Part shown: positions 18,268-27,623 of the stretch, piece after piece
Position numbering within the stretch: position 1 is the stretch's first letter
How the letters are laid out: the number at the start of each line of letters is the position of its first letter
NCBI RefSeq assembly: GCF_014692675.1
Contig: NZ_JABFCZ010000010.1
Span: 1 to 64,000, forward strand
Length of the DNA stretch: 64,000 bases
Direction of reading: 5' to 3'
From: Roseibium aggregatum
Lineage (GTDB): Bacteria; Pseudomonadota; Alphaproteobacteria; Rhizobiales; Stappiaceae
Notes under the pieces: model-generated
The model's database searches: none
What the model saw: the letters and a program-made list of their open reading frames with translations, nothing else
What the model was told of the DNA's origin: nothing
Position numbers and translations under genes: made by a program

Positions 18268-18810
18268 CTAAATCAAAGCCATATCGACCGGCGCGATCAT
18301 CTCTCCTGCCGGATTACCGGGGGAAGAAGAATAGTCGTCGCCCCTGAACCGGTTGCGCCGGTCCGTTGGCGTCGCGTCGAACAGGATCCCTCGCGTGCGT
18401 CCGTAGAGCGCCTGCTTCTGCAAGGTGTCGCTGATGTGCCGGTAAAGAACGGCGGGCGAGACCGGCTTGGCGATGAACCCGTGGATGCCGAGATTGAGGG
18501 CCTCAAGGACCGTGGATTTATGGGAATGCGCGCTGACCACAACCACCGGAAGGGTACTCAGCAGCTTGTCCCGCTCGGCCCGAAGGGTGCGGATGAACTC
18601 CGACCCGCTCAGCGGCTTCATGACCCAGTCGCAGAGGATAAAATCCGGGCTGCGATCCAGAACGGCCTCGAGTCCGTCGGCCCCGTCGGATGCTTCAAAA
18701 ATATGACGCGCGCCAAAGCCGCCGAGAACGGACCTCAAAATGCTGCGCATATGCATGTTGTCGTCAATAACCAGAAACGAGACCGCGGACAGGTCCCAAT
18801 GCGTATTCAT
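18268..18810 (-). CDS. Single-domain CheY-like response regulator with C-terminal extension
   Basis: 180 residues. A receiver domain (about 10-130) has all signature residues: acidic pair D16/D17, phospho-acceptor D61 (ILCDWVM), S93 (VVSAHS) and K115 (AKPVS). The last 45 residues or so are polar and unstructured in appearance (TPTDRRNRFRGDDYSSS) with no DNA-binding or output domain. Likely part of a phosphorelay or a chemotaxis-like pathway. No histidine kinase is adjacent, so its partner is encoded elsewhere. The start has a GGGG-containing upstream region. Confidence 0.88.
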   Translation of the reverse strand: MNTHWDLSAVSFLVIDDNMHMRSILRSVLGGFGARHIFEASDGADGLEAVLDRSPDFILCDWVMKPLSGSEFIRTLRAERDKLLSTLPVVVVSAHSHKSTVLEALNLGIHGFIAKPVSPAVLYRHISDTLQKQALYGRTRGILFDATPTDRRNRFRGDDYSSSPGNPAGEMIAPVDMALI

Positions 18811-18916
18811 TTTTGCAAAAATCCCCTACCCCAATTCACGCCCGATGTATGCGTAAATGACCTTAAGTAATCCTTGCGAAAATTATCGATAATCGGATTT
18901 GCCATCCCCTAAATGA

Positions 18917-18943
18917 GAAGAGCGGCAAAATGCCGCTCTTTTA
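18917..18943 (-). terminator. Hairpin downstream of DAHP synthase
   Basis: Ten-base-pair stem AAGAGCGGCA / TGCCGCTCTT with a 3-nt AAA loop, 25 bp past the minus-strand DAHP synthase stop. On the minus strand the tract after the stem is only partly T-rich (TCTCATTT), so termination strength is uncertain. Confidence 0.6.
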
Positions 18944-18965
18944 TCCGTATTTCTGACAGTGTCCG

Positions 18966-20348
18966 TCAGGCGTTGACCGCCAGCGGTTCCGACCGGCGGC
19001 CGTCCCGCTCCTTCTTGAGGTTTTCAGCGATCAGGAAGGCGAGCTCCAGCGCCTGGTCCGCATTCAGACGCGGGTCGCAATGGGTATGGTAGCGGTCGCC
19101 GAGCTGTTCCGCGGTCAGCGCATGCGCACCGCCCGTACATTCGGTCACGTTGCGGCCGGTCATTTCCACATGAACGCCGCCGGCATGGGTGCCTTCGGCC
19201 CGGTGAACGGCGAAAAAGGCCTCGACCTCCTTCAGGATCCGGTCGAACGGCCGGGTCTTGTAGCCGCCGGCGGTGACGGTGTTACCGTGCATCGGATCGC
19301 AGGACCAGACCACGACCTTGCCTTCCCGCTCCACTGCGCGGACGAGCTGCGGCAGGTGGTCGAAGACCTTGTCGGCGCCGAAGCGCGCGATGAGCGTGAG
19401 GCGGCCCGGCTCGTTTTCCGGGTTCAGGATGTCGATCAGTTCCAGAAGACCGTCCGGCGTCATCGACGGGCCGCATTTCAGGCCGATTGGGTTCTTGATA
19501 CCGCGGAAGAACTCCACATGAGCGTGGTCGGGCTGGCGGGTCCGGTCGCCGATCCACAACATATGGCCGGAGGTGGCGTACCAGTCGCCGGAGGTGCTGT
19601 CGACGCGGGTGAACGCCTGTTCATAGCCCAGAAGCAGGGCTTCATGGCTGGTGAAGAAATCGGTCGAGCGCAATTGCGGAACGCTCGAGGAATCCACACC
19701 GCAGGCGCGCATGAACGCAAGCGACTCGGTGATCCGGTCGGCCAGTTCCTTGTAACGGTGCCCCTGGGGACTGTCGGAAATGAAACCGAGCATCCACTGG
19801 TGCACCTGGTCGAGATTGGCGAAGCCCCCTTGCGCGAACGCGCGCAGCAGGTTCAGCGTCGCGGCCGACTGGCGGTAGGCCATGCTCATCCGGTTCGGAT
19901 CCGGGATCCGGCTTTCCGGCGTGAACGCAATATCGTTGATGATGTCGCCCCGGTAGCTCGGCAGTTCGACATCGCCCTTCTTCTCGGTATTGGAAGAGCG
20001 CGGTTTCGCGAACTGGCCGGCAATTCGGCCGACCTTTACCACCGGCTGGCTGGCGGCATAGGTCAGAACAACGGCCATCTGCAGGAAGACGCGGAAAAAG
20101 TCGCGGATGTGGTCCGGGTGGTGCTCGGCGAAGCTCTCCGCACAGTCACCACCTTGAAGCAGGAAACCCTTTCCGGCCGCGACATTGGCAAGCTGGCGCT
20201 TCAGGTCACGCGCCTCACCTGCAAAAACCAGCGGCGGATAGGTCGACAGACGGCCTTCAACCTCTGCCAGGGCCTCTTTGTCGGGATAATCCGGCACCTG
20301 AACGATCGGCTTCGATCTCCAGCTGTCCGGTGTCCACTTCTCCGCCAT
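18966..20348 (-). CDS. Class II 3-deoxy-7-phosphoheptulonate synthase (DAHP synthase)
   Basis: 460 residues from the ATG at 20348, which is preceded by GGAG; the frame extends 62 codons upstream but that part is unlike the family. The N-terminus [19 protein letters not shown], the [11 protein letters not shown] motif (metal Cys), [19 protein letters not shown] and [15 protein letters not shown] are diagnostic of the plant-type (AroA-II) enzyme. It condenses PEP and erythrose 4-phosphate in the first step of the shikimate pathway. No attenuator or leader peptide is seen upstream. Confidence 0.95.
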   Translation of the reverse strand: MAEKWTPDSWRSKPIVQVPDYPDKEALAEVEGRLSTYPPLVFAGEARDLKRQLANVAAGKGFLLQGGDCAESFAEHHPDHIRDFFRVFLQMAVVLTYAASQPVVKVGRIAGQFAKPRSSNTEKKGDVELPSYRGDIINDIAFTPESRIPDPNRMSMAYRQSAATLNLLRAFAQGGFANLDQVHQWMLGFISDSPQGHRYKELADRITESLAFMRACGVDSSSVPQLRSTDFFTSHEALLLGYEQAFTRVDSTSGDWYATSGHMLWIGDRTRQPDHAHVEFFRGIKNPIGLKCGPSMTPDGLLELIDILNPENEPGRLTLIARFGADKVFDHLPQLVRAVEREGKVVVWSCDPMHGNTVTAGGYKTRPFDRILKEVEAFFAVHRAEGTHAGGVHVEMTGRNVTECTGGAHALTAEQLGDRYHTHCDPRLNADQALELAFLIAENLKKERDGRRSEPLAVNA

Positions 20349-20545
20349 TGTTTCAACTCCTGCACTCGGTGCCGGGCGCACCCATAATCTTATGATTTGT
20401 TCTGCCCGGATTGGTCCGATTGATCTATCGCGCTGCACCTCATGAGCAAACGTGCGCGGGTTATACACGGGTCTTTTCTCCAAGACCACAGGTAGTAGAG
20501 TGAATTTACCGGTCAACGCCAGCAGCAACGACAAGGATACCGCAG

Positions 20546-21268
20546 ATGAGCCTCGAACACAGCCATGCGCCGGATGATATTGCCGACAGGCTGCATGACG
20601 GGCCGACGATCAACTACCTGCGCGACTGGGTCTATGGCGGGATCGACGGTGCGGTGACCACCTTTGCCGTGGTCGCAGGTGCGGTCGGGGCGAACCTGTC
20701 GACCCCGATCATCCTGATCCTCGGACTGGCCAACCTCTTCGCCGACGGCTTTTCCATGGCGGCGGCGAACTACTCGGGCACCAAGACGGAGGAAGACGAC
20801 TACCGCCGCCTCAAGCTGGTGGAGGAAAAGCATATTCAACTGGAACCGGAGGGCGAACGCGAGGAAATCCGCCAGATCTATAGTGCCAAAGGCTACGTTG
20901 GCGAAGAGCTGGAAACCCTGGTCGGCATCATCACCTCCCAGCAGCAAACGTGGATCGACACCATGATGCAGGAGGAATACGGCCTGTCCGCCGCCCAGCG
21001 CTCGCCTTTCAAGGCCGCCCTGTCGACCTTCGCCGCCTTCGTGATCTGCGGCAGCCTGCCGCTGATCCCGTTCGTATTCGGTTTACCGGCGTCCGCCGAG
21101 ATAACGACACTGCTGACGGCGAGCGCCTTTTTCGGCATCGGCTCGATCAAGTCGCGCTGGTCGACCCAGCACTGGTTCTGGTCCGGACTGGAAACCACGG
21201 TGATCGGGATGGCGGCGGCGGCCATCGCCTGGATTGTCGGCTACCTGCTTCAGGGGCTAATGGGCTAG
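20546..21268 (+). CDS. VIT1/CCC1 family iron/manganese transporter
   Basis: 240 residues. The N-terminal membrane motif [20 protein letters not shown] and [20 protein letters not shown] identify the VIT1/CCC1 family. A hydrophilic loop (about 80-150) rich in Glu/Gln ([20 protein letters not shown]) carries likely metal-binding carboxylates, followed by three further membrane segments. Members move Fe2+ or Mn2+ out of the cytosol. AAGGA lies before the ATG. The gene is divergent from DAHP synthase and followed by the carboxylate-amine ligase after about 90 bp. Confidence 0.9.
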   Translation: MSLEHSHAPDDIADRLHDGPTINYLRDWVYGGIDGAVTTFAVVAGAVGANLSTPIILILGLANLFADGFSMAAANYSGTKTEEDDYRRLKLVEEKHIQLEPEGEREEIRQIYSAKGYVGEELETLVGIITSQQQTWIDTMMQEEYGLSAAQRSPFKAALSTFAAFVICGSLPLIPFVFGLPASAEITTLLTASAFFGIGSIKSRWSTQHWFWSGLETTVIGMAAAAIAWIVGYLLQGLMG

Positions 21269-21356
21269 GCCTCGGCGTTCATATCCGCCCAAACCGGCGG
21301 AAGTCCGGGAATAAACGGACTTGACCGGCCTTGCCGGCAAAGCCGAAGCTTCTTCC

Positions 21357-22487
21357 ATGATCGAGCCTCAATTCACTCTCGGCATCGAAGAGGAATATCT
21401 TCTTGTCGACCGCGGGTCCCGTGACCTTGCGAGCGCCCCGCCCGCCGAGCTTTTTGCCGATTGCGAAGCCGCCCTGGAAGGCCGGGTCAGTCCCGAATTT
21501 CTGAGATGCCAGATCGAGGTCGGTACGCCGGTCTGCGCGTCGCTGGACGAGGCCCGACAGGAATTGCGGTTCCTGCGGCGAACCATAGCGGAAAAGGCCC
21601 ACCCTTACGGTCTGGCGCCGATTGCCGCTTCCACGCATCCGTTTGCGGAATGGATGCGCCAGCCGCACACGGACAAGGACCGCTACAACGATATCGCCAA
21701 GGCGATGCAGGTCGTCGCCGACCGGCTTTTAATCTGCGGCATGCATGTTCATGTCGGCATCGAGGATGAGGAACTGAGGATCGACCTGTTCAACCAGATC
21801 GCCTATTTCCTGCCCCACCTTCTGGCGCTGAGCACGTCGTCCCCCTTCTGGCGCGGACGCAATACCGGTCTGAAGTCCTACCGGATGGCGGTTTTCAACG
21901 AATTGCCCCGAACCGGACTGCCGGAAACCTTCGAGAGCTTTTCCGACTACCAGCGCACCATCAACGTCCTGATCAAGGCCGGCGTGATCGAGGACGGGAC
22001 CAAGATCTGGTGGGACCTGCGCCCGTCTGCCCGCTTTCCCACGCTTGAAATGCGGATTACCGACCTGTGCACCCGGCTGGAGGATGCGATCGCGATCGCG
22101 GCCCTGTTCCGTTGCCTGTGCCGCATGCTTTACCGCCTGCGGCGATCCAACATGCGCTGGCGGACCTATTCCCGGTTTCTCATTGCCGAAAACCGCTGGC
22201 TGGCGGAACGCCACGGCACGGGCGCGGACCTCATCGACTACGGCCGCGGCACATTGATGCCCTATGGCGAATTGATCGAGGAAATGATCGACCTGCTTCA
22301 GGAGGACATTGCCTTCTTCGGCTGCGAGGCGGAAATCGCGCGGATCCGCAAGATCGTCGCGGAAGGCACGTCCGCCGACCGGCAGATCGGCCTTTACGAG
22401 ACAATGATCTCCGGCGGCTCATCCTCGGATGAGGCTTTGAAAGGCGTCGTCGACCAGTTGATCGCGGAAACGGTGGAAGACTGCTGA
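21357..22487 (+). CDS. GCS2/YbdK-type carboxylate-amine ligase
   Basis: 376 residues from the ATG at 21357 (a TTG at 21321 is a possible longer start). GCS2 glutamate-cysteine ligase fold: FTLGIEEEYLLVD at the N-terminus, HVHVGIEDEELR, STSSPFWRGRNTGLKSYR and WWDLRPSARFPTLEMRITD. YbdK-like members have weak gamma-glutamylcysteine ligase activity and unknown physiological substrates. The gene ends 3 bp from the stop of the convergent gamma-glutamylcyclotransferase gene, so a making and a breaking activity for gamma-glutamyl bonds sit tail to tail. Confidence 0.9.
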   Translation: MIEPQFTLGIEEEYLLVDRGSRDLASAPPAELFADCEAALEGRVSPEFLRCQIEVGTPVCASLDEARQELRFLRRTIAEKAHPYGLAPIAASTHPFAEWMRQPHTDKDRYNDIAKAMQVVADRLLICGMHVHVGIEDEELRIDLFNQIAYFLPHLLALSTSSPFWRGRNTGLKSYRMAVFNELPRTGLPETFESFSDYQRTINVLIKAGVIEDGTKIWWDLRPSARFPTLEMRITDLCTRLEDAIAIAALFRCLCRMLYRLRRSNMRWRTYSRFLIAENRWLAERHGTGADLIDYGRGTLMPYGELIEEMIDLLQEDIAFFGCEAEIARIRKIVAEGTSADRQIGLYETMISGGSSSDEALKGVVDQLIAETVEDC

Positions 22488-22490
22488 TAC

Positions 22491-23084
22491 TCAGGCCGGC
22501 GCCAGATAGCGCACCTTTTGTCCTGCAAGGTGATCGTCGATCATTTCCGCCATCACCGCTTCAAGGCGGATCGCACGCGGATAAATCGGCTCGCCGCGAT
22601 CCGCCAGGATCGGCACGTGCCAGCCTCGGGTCGTCTCCAGGAAGTGGATGACCCCATCCTCTCCCCAGAGCGCATGGAAGCCGGCGAGGACGCAGTCGAG
22701 ATAGCTTTGCAGGATGGGGTGATCCGCATCGCCCCAGTCGTTATGTTCCGGCTTTGAGCGGAACAGGAACATGTCGTCAGGGCCCGGCAGGTTTTCCAGG
22801 TCGCAGCGGAACGCGCCTCCGACCCCGTCGATACGGTCGTATTTCCATTCCCGCTGTTCCAGTTTTGCCAGGCCGTCTTTCGGCTCGGTCGCAAGCACAC
22901 CCCGGATTCTCGCGCCCTCTTCCGGAGCGACGCTCAGGGAACAGACGCCCCGGCCGGTCTGGTTGGAGCCGCGGATCCGCCATTCCCGCACCCAGCCTTC
23001 CAGCCGCCCGGGCCTTACCTGTGCGGTCTCGGGCAAAGTGGCAGAATTGACGAGGGAGCCGTAGCCGAAATAACTAATGGTCAT
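22491..23084 (-). CDS. Gamma-glutamylcyclotransferase family protein
   Basis: 197 residues. The N-terminal ISYFGYGSLVNSATL is the substrate-binding YGSL motif of the GGCT fold, and the general-base Glu is probably in KLEQREWKYDR. Members cleave gamma-glutamyl peptides to 5-oxoproline, or in ChaC proteins degrade glutathione. The C-terminal half (SYLDCVLAGFHALWG, FLETTRGWHVPILADR) belongs to a bacterial subgroup whose substrate I cannot name. Divergent from the class V aminotransferase gene (68 bp). Confidence 0.85.
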   Translation of the reverse strand: MTISYFGYGSLVNSATLPETAQVRPGRLEGWVREWRIRGSNQTGRGVCSLSVAPEEGARIRGVLATEPKDGLAKLEQREWKYDRIDGVGGAFRCDLENLPGPDDMFLFRSKPEHNDWGDADHPILQSYLDCVLAGFHALWGEDGVIHFLETTRGWHVPILADRGEPIYPRAIRLEAVMAEMIDDHLAGQKVRYLAPA

Positions 23085-23152
23085 AGTCCGGATGTAGGGA
23101 CGAACCGCCGTCCCGTAAAGACGCCACGACGATCAGGAGCCGGGAAATCCAC

Positions 23153-24340
23153 ATGAGCGACAGCCTCAACGAAGAAGACGTTACTCTTCTGCGCCGCGAT
23201 ACGCCCGGCTGCGAAAACGTCATACATTTCAACAATGCCGGTACGGGCCTTGCGCTCAAACCCGTGCTTGATGCGGTCAAGGATCATCTCGATCTGGAAG
23301 CCAGGATCGGCGGCTACGAGGCCGCGGCAGCTCACCAGGAAACCTCCGATGCCTTCTACGCCAATATGGCGGCCCTGTTGAACGCGGATACCTCCGAAAT
23401 CGCCTTTGTCGAGAATGCGACCCGCGCCTGGGACATGGCCTTTTACGGTATCGACTTCCGGCCCGGCGACCGGGTGATCACCGGCCGGTCGGAATATGTC
23501 TCGAATTTCGTCGCGCTCCTGCAGATGAAAAGAAAGGCGGGAATCGAGATCGACCTGATCGATGACGACGAACACGGACAGATCGACCTCAAGGGGCTGG
23601 AAGCTGCCATTACTCCCAAGACGCGCCTGATTGCGCTGACCCATATCTCCACGTTCGGCGGGCTGATCAATCCTGCCGCAGAAGTCGGCCGGATCGCCGA
23701 AAAACACAATCTTCTCTACCTGCTTGATGCCTGCCAATCCGCGGGCCAGGTGCCGCTTGACGTTCGCGAAATCGGCTGCCACCTGCTTTCGGGCACCGGA
23801 CGGAAATACCTGCGCGGGCCGCGTGGCACCGGGTTCCTTTATGTCAGCGATACGGTCCTCGATCAGCTGGAGCCCCCGTTCGTGGATCTGGAGGCCACGA
23901 CCTGGACCGGACCGGAAAGTTATGTCCTGAAACCGGATGCGCGGCGTTTCGAAAACTGGGAACGCTATGTCGCCGGCCAGATCGGCCTGGGGGTCGCTGC
24001 CGGTTACGCTCTCCGGTTCGGCATGGACGGTCTTTCCCGGCGCATCATCGAGCTCGGCGCTCAGCTCAGAAGCGAATTGTCGAAACGGGACGGCATCACC
24101 GTTCACGACAAGGGACTGCACAAGGGCGGCATCGTCACCTTCCTCAAGAACGGCGAAGATCCGGCGGAAACGAAGGCCCGGCTCGCCGGACACCGGATCA
24201 ACGTATCGGTCTCCGGAGCCACATCAGCGCAGATCGACCTGCCGCCACGCGGGCTCGATGCCCTGGTGCGCGCCTCGGTCCATGCGTTCAATACGGAGGC
24301 TGAAATCGACGCTTTCGTAAAGGCGGTCGGTATCGGCTGA
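23153..24340 (+). CDS. Class V aminotransferase-fold PLP-dependent enzyme (cysteine desulfurase/lyase-like)
   Basis: 395 residues of fold type I. PLP site: D192 in LLDACQSAG and Schiff-base Lys218 in SGTGRKYLRGPRGTGFLYV. The N-terminal FNNAGTGLALKPVL is typical of the selenocysteine-lyase/isopenicillin N epimerase/EgtE-like branch rather than IscS-type desulfurases. No conserved mobile Cys loop is obvious, so a C-S lyase or another beta-elimination reaction is as likely as sulfur transfer. AGGAG precedes the ATG. The two genes before it handle gamma-glutamyl (thiol) compounds; a functional link is speculative. Confidence 0.85.
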   Translation: MSDSLNEEDVTLLRRDTPGCENVIHFNNAGTGLALKPVLDAVKDHLDLEARIGGYEAAAAHQETSDAFYANMAALLNADTSEIAFVENATRAWDMAFYGIDFRPGDRVITGRSEYVSNFVALLQMKRKAGIEIDLIDDDEHGQIDLKGLEAAITPKTRLIALTHISTFGGLINPAAEVGRIAEKHNLLYLLDACQSAGQVPLDVREIGCHLLSGTGRKYLRGPRGTGFLYVSDTVLDQLEPPFVDLEATTWTGPESYVLKPDARRFENWERYVAGQIGLGVAAGYALRFGMDGLSRRIIELGAQLRSELSKRDGITVHDKGLHKGGIVTFLKNGEDPAETKARLAGHRINVSVSGATSAQIDLPPRGLDALVRASVHAFNTEAEIDAFVKAVGIG

Positions 24341-24414
24341 AGCAAAGAAATCCGTAAAGAACTTGTTTGCCATAGTTGGCCATCAGGCTTTAACGCTTCT
24401 CCGTTATTCTGACA

Positions 24415-26025
24415 ATGAATTCAGCGGCGCCGGTTCGCTGCCGGGGACATTTTCATCCCGGCACGTACGAGAGCTGCTGGTTGTTCGGGGTGGGCAGTCA
24501 GCAATTGAAAACCGATAGTTTTTTGACAGGCGCCGGCGATCAAAAGCCGGCAGGGCGGATTGCGGTCCGCGTTTACGGGCTTGCGGCCATGCTGATCCTG
24601 CTTGCCAGCATGTCGCTGCTTCTGGTCGGCTATGTCGCCTCCCGCTCAGCAGACCGGCAGGCGCTGGAAAACGAAACCCTGATCTTCGACAATGCGCTTT
24701 ACGACCGGCAGCTGCTGATCGCCCGCGACCAGCTCAGCGTCGCCCGCTGGGACCGGTCTGTTGAAAACATCGCACATGATTTCGACCAGGATTTCGTCCG
24801 CGACGAGTTCATCGACTCGCTCTGGTACGATTACAATCTGCATCGGGCTTATCTGATCGGGCCGGACGACCGGGTTCTCGCCCGCTCCCTGGAACACCAG
24901 GTGGACTTCACGCCGGAGACCTTGAAGCCGGGCGATCCGCTCAAGATCCTCGCCGACCGCACTCGTGCAAAATTCGAACGCAACCGGATCGATCTGGGGG
25001 ACGGCTACGGCCAGAAACGGATAACGACGAGGCAGGTGGCCGATGTCTCCGAATTCGCCTTTTCGCGGATCGACGGACAGGCGGTGCTGTTGAGCGCCAT
25101 GGCCATTGTGCCGGACGACGGCACCGTCACCTTGGGCGAAGAGCCTCCCGTGATCCTGATTTCGGCGAAGCACATCGACGATGCCTTCGTCAAGGAATTC
25201 AATGCCCCGCTGTCCCTGGAAGACATTGCCTTTCTGGACGGTGAAGCACCTGAAGGAAGAACCGCCCGCCGTGCCCTGACCGGGCTGCAAGGCGAAAAGA
25301 TCGGCCATTTTGTCTGGACGCATGACACGCCGGGGCAGGAAATCTGGGGACTTGTCGTGCCCATAGCCGTGGCGCTGGCGGCTCTTCTATCTGTCGCAGC
25401 ACTCGTCGTTTCACGGCAAATCGGCAGATTGTCGGCCTCGCTGGAACAAAGCGAACTTCGAAACCGCCATTTCGCCCAGTACGATCCGCTGACCGGTCTT
25501 GCCAACCGCATGCTGTTTTCGGATCTCCTCTCTCACGCAATCGACCGCCTGCCGGAGCGTCCTTTCGCGCTTGCAGCCTGTGACCTGGACAAGTTCAAGG
25601 CGGTCAACGACACCTACGGCCACTCCGCCGGAGACACCGTGCTTTGCGAAGTCGCCAAACGGCTTCAGGTGGCCGTCGGCGACGCCGGCACGGTCGGACG
25701 GATCGGCGGCGATGAATTTGTCATCCTGTTCGACGGCCGTTCGGACCGGGAAAGCCTCAAGGCCCTCGCCGACGATATTCTGGAAAGCGTCTGCCGCCCG
25801 ATCAAACTGGACGCATGCAACAACGCCAGCGTCGGCATCAGCCTCGGCATCGCATTTGCTCCTCAACTTGGATCTCTGGAAACGGAAATCTTCGCGGCAG
25901 CCGATGAGGCGCTTTACGAAGCGAAGGATGCCGGCCGCAACCGGGCTGTCTTCAGCGCCAGGGACCTGGTCTCCTCAAAAAAGCAGCGTGAGCGCAAATC
26001 GGCTGACACCTTCCATGCCGCATAA
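24415..26025 (+). CDS. CHASE4-GGDEF diguanylate cyclase (first copy)
   Basis: 536 residues. TM1 at about 57-78 (YGLAAMLILLASMSLLLVGY), a periplasmic CHASE4 sensor (about 80-305, with IARDQLSVARWDRSVENI), TM2 at about 310-332, then a GGDEF domain (about 355-515) with DLDKFKAVNDTYGHSAGD and an intact GGDEF loop (RIGGDEFVILF). It should make c-di-GMP. No RxxD inhibitory site lies five residues before GGDEF (GDAG instead), so product inhibition may be absent. The true start is uncertain: the first 50 residues look non-homologous and no ribosome site is clear. The last 11 bp overlap the amine oxidase gene. Paralog at 27624. Confidence 0.9.
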   Translation: MNSAAPVRCRGHFHPGTYESCWLFGVGSQQLKTDSFLTGAGDQKPAGRIAVRVYGLAAMLILLASMSLLLVGYVASRSADRQALENETLIFDNALYDRQLLIARDQLSVARWDRSVENIAHDFDQDFVRDEFIDSLWYDYNLHRAYLIGPDDRVLARSLEHQVDFTPETLKPGDPLKILADRTRAKFERNRIDLGDGYGQKRITTRQVADVSEFAFSRIDGQAVLLSAMAIVPDDGTVTLGEEPPVILISAKHIDDAFVKEFNAPLSLEDIAFLDGEAPEGRTARRALTGLQGEKIGHFVWTHDTPGQEIWGLVVPIAVALAALLSVAALVVSRQIGRLSASLEQSELRNRHFAQYDPLTGLANRMLFSDLLSHAIDRLPERPFALAACDLDKFKAVNDTYGHSAGDTVLCEVAKRLQVAVGDAGTVGRIGGDEFVILFDGRSDRESLKALADDILESVCRPIKLDACNNASVGISLGIAFAPQLGSLETEIFAAADEALYEAKDAGRNRAVFSARDLVSSKKQRERKSADTFHAA

Positions 26026-27361
26026 GATCACGCGCAGACGTCTTCTGAAGACCCTTGGTCTGGGAACCCTCGCATCGTCCCTAGCAATGCCCGTGCTGGC
26101 GGCAGGCCGGCAGAAAAGCGTTCTGGTCATAGGAGCCGGCATGTCAGGTCTTGCAGCGGCGCGAACCCTGAAGGATGCCGGCTGGGATGTTCTGGTTCTG
26201 GAGGCACGAAACCGCATCGGCGGGCGGATCGACACCGACCGGTCCCTTGGCGAAGTCCTGGAAAGGGGCGCCAACTGGATTCACGGGGTAAACGGCAACC
26301 CGCTCATGAAGCTGGCCCGGCAGGCCGGGGCGGATCCGGTAGAAACCGACTATGACGAATTGCTTGCCTTCGGGCCGGACGGCGCACTGCTTCCCGACGC
26401 TGTGCCGGAGAAGGCGGAAGCCAGATACGAGACCCTTCTGGACAGGATCGACGCGCGCCTGGACAAGGATGAAGACCGCCCTCTTCTGACGGCGCTTCTC
26501 TCCGAAATGCCGCGATTTCTCGACGATCCGCTTCTTTGCGCCCTGGGCGCGGATACGGAAGCCGATACCGGCGGACGGCTTGAAGACCTGTCGGCCTATT
26601 ATTTCGACGAGGATGACGCGTTCGACGGACCTGATGCGATCCTTGAAGGGGGGTACGACCGGATTTGCGGTTTGCTGGCGCGTGACCTGACGATCAGGCT
26701 CAACGAAACCGTCCGCACTATCCAACACGGCTCCGGTCATGCGGTCGTTGAGACGGACGCCGGAAAATATCAGGCCGATCACGTCATTTGCACGGTCCCG
26801 CTCGGGGTGCTGAAAGCCGGCGCAATCCGCTTTGACCCGCCCCTGCCCGCCCGGCAGGCGAAGGCAATCGACCGGATCGGCTTCGGGCACATGGCAAAGC
26901 TTGCGCTCACATTCGATACTCCCGTCTGGCCCGGCGATCCGCATTTCTTCCTCAATGCGGACGCAACACGCGGCCGTTGGCCGAGCATATTCAACCTGCG
27001 AGCCGTTACCGGTCAGGACAGCCTCATGCTGATTTGTTCCGGCGACGCCGCGCTCAAGGCTGACGGGATGTCCGATGCCGTGATTATCGCCGATGCCATG
27101 GCGACATTGCGCAGACTTTTCGGGTCCGCGCTTCCGGCCCCCGCAGGCGTCATGCGGTCAGCGTGGTCAAAAGACGCCTTTGCTCGCGGCGTTTATTCCT
27201 TTGCGGCCGTCGGGAGCACACCGTCGGATTTCGATGCCCTTGCCCAGCCGTCAGGCCCGGCACTCCGGCTCGCCGGAGAGCACACGACGGCGCGTTACCG
27301 GGGCACGGTTCATGGCGCTTATCTGAGTGGCTTGCAGGCGGCAGACGGGCTGCTGAAATAA
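26015..27361 (+). CDS. Tat-exported flavin amine oxidase
   Basis: 448 residues. A twin-arginine signal (TRRRLLKTLGLGTLASSLA) precedes the FAD-binding GxGxxG segment VLVIGAGMSGLAAARTL, then LEARNRIGGRIDTD, ERGANWIHG and the C-terminal flavin segment LRLAGEHTTARYRGTVHGA. Monoamine/polyamine oxidases with this layout oxidise primary or secondary amines to aldehyde, ammonia and H2O2. Export folded by Tat places it in the periplasm. The start overlaps the preceding diguanylate cyclase gene by 11 bp, and another such cyclase follows after 262 bp, so amine oxidation and c-di-GMP signalling may be linked (inference). Substrate unknown. Confidence 0.88.
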   Translation: MPHKITRRRLLKTLGLGTLASSLAMPVLAAGRQKSVLVIGAGMSGLAAARTLKDAGWDVLVLEARNRIGGRIDTDRSLGEVLERGANWIHGVNGNPLMKLARQAGADPVETDYDELLAFGPDGALLPDAVPEKAEARYETLLDRIDARLDKDEDRPLLTALLSEMPRFLDDPLLCALGADTEADTGGRLEDLSAYYFDEDDAFDGPDAILEGGYDRICGLLARDLTIRLNETVRTIQHGSGHAVVETDAGKYQADHVICTVPLGVLKAGAIRFDPPLPARQAKAIDRIGFGHMAKLALTFDTPVWPGDPHFFLNADATRGRWPSIFNLRAVTGQDSLMLICSGDAALKADGMSDAVIIADAMATLRRLFGSALPAPAGVMRSAWSKDAFARGVYSFAAVGSTPSDFDALAQPSGPALRLAGEHTTARYRGTVHGAYLSGLQAADGLLK

Positions 27362-27623
27362 CAACACCGGAAATATCAGGCAATAAAACTGCAGGAGCGC
27401 TTACGGGCATCCGAAAGGCTTTCAGAAACCTGGATGCAAGCGCCCACCAGAAAACCTGTGATTGAAAAACATCCGTAATATTAGCTAGTTAACGGATATT
27501 CACCGTGCAATTCCACTTCATATTAACTCATCGACGGTAACGTTAGGGCAGATTTTTTCAGGTGTCCGGATCAATCATGACTTTTCTGACGGCGATCTTT
27601 GTTTCTGAGCGAGGTTCCAACGC

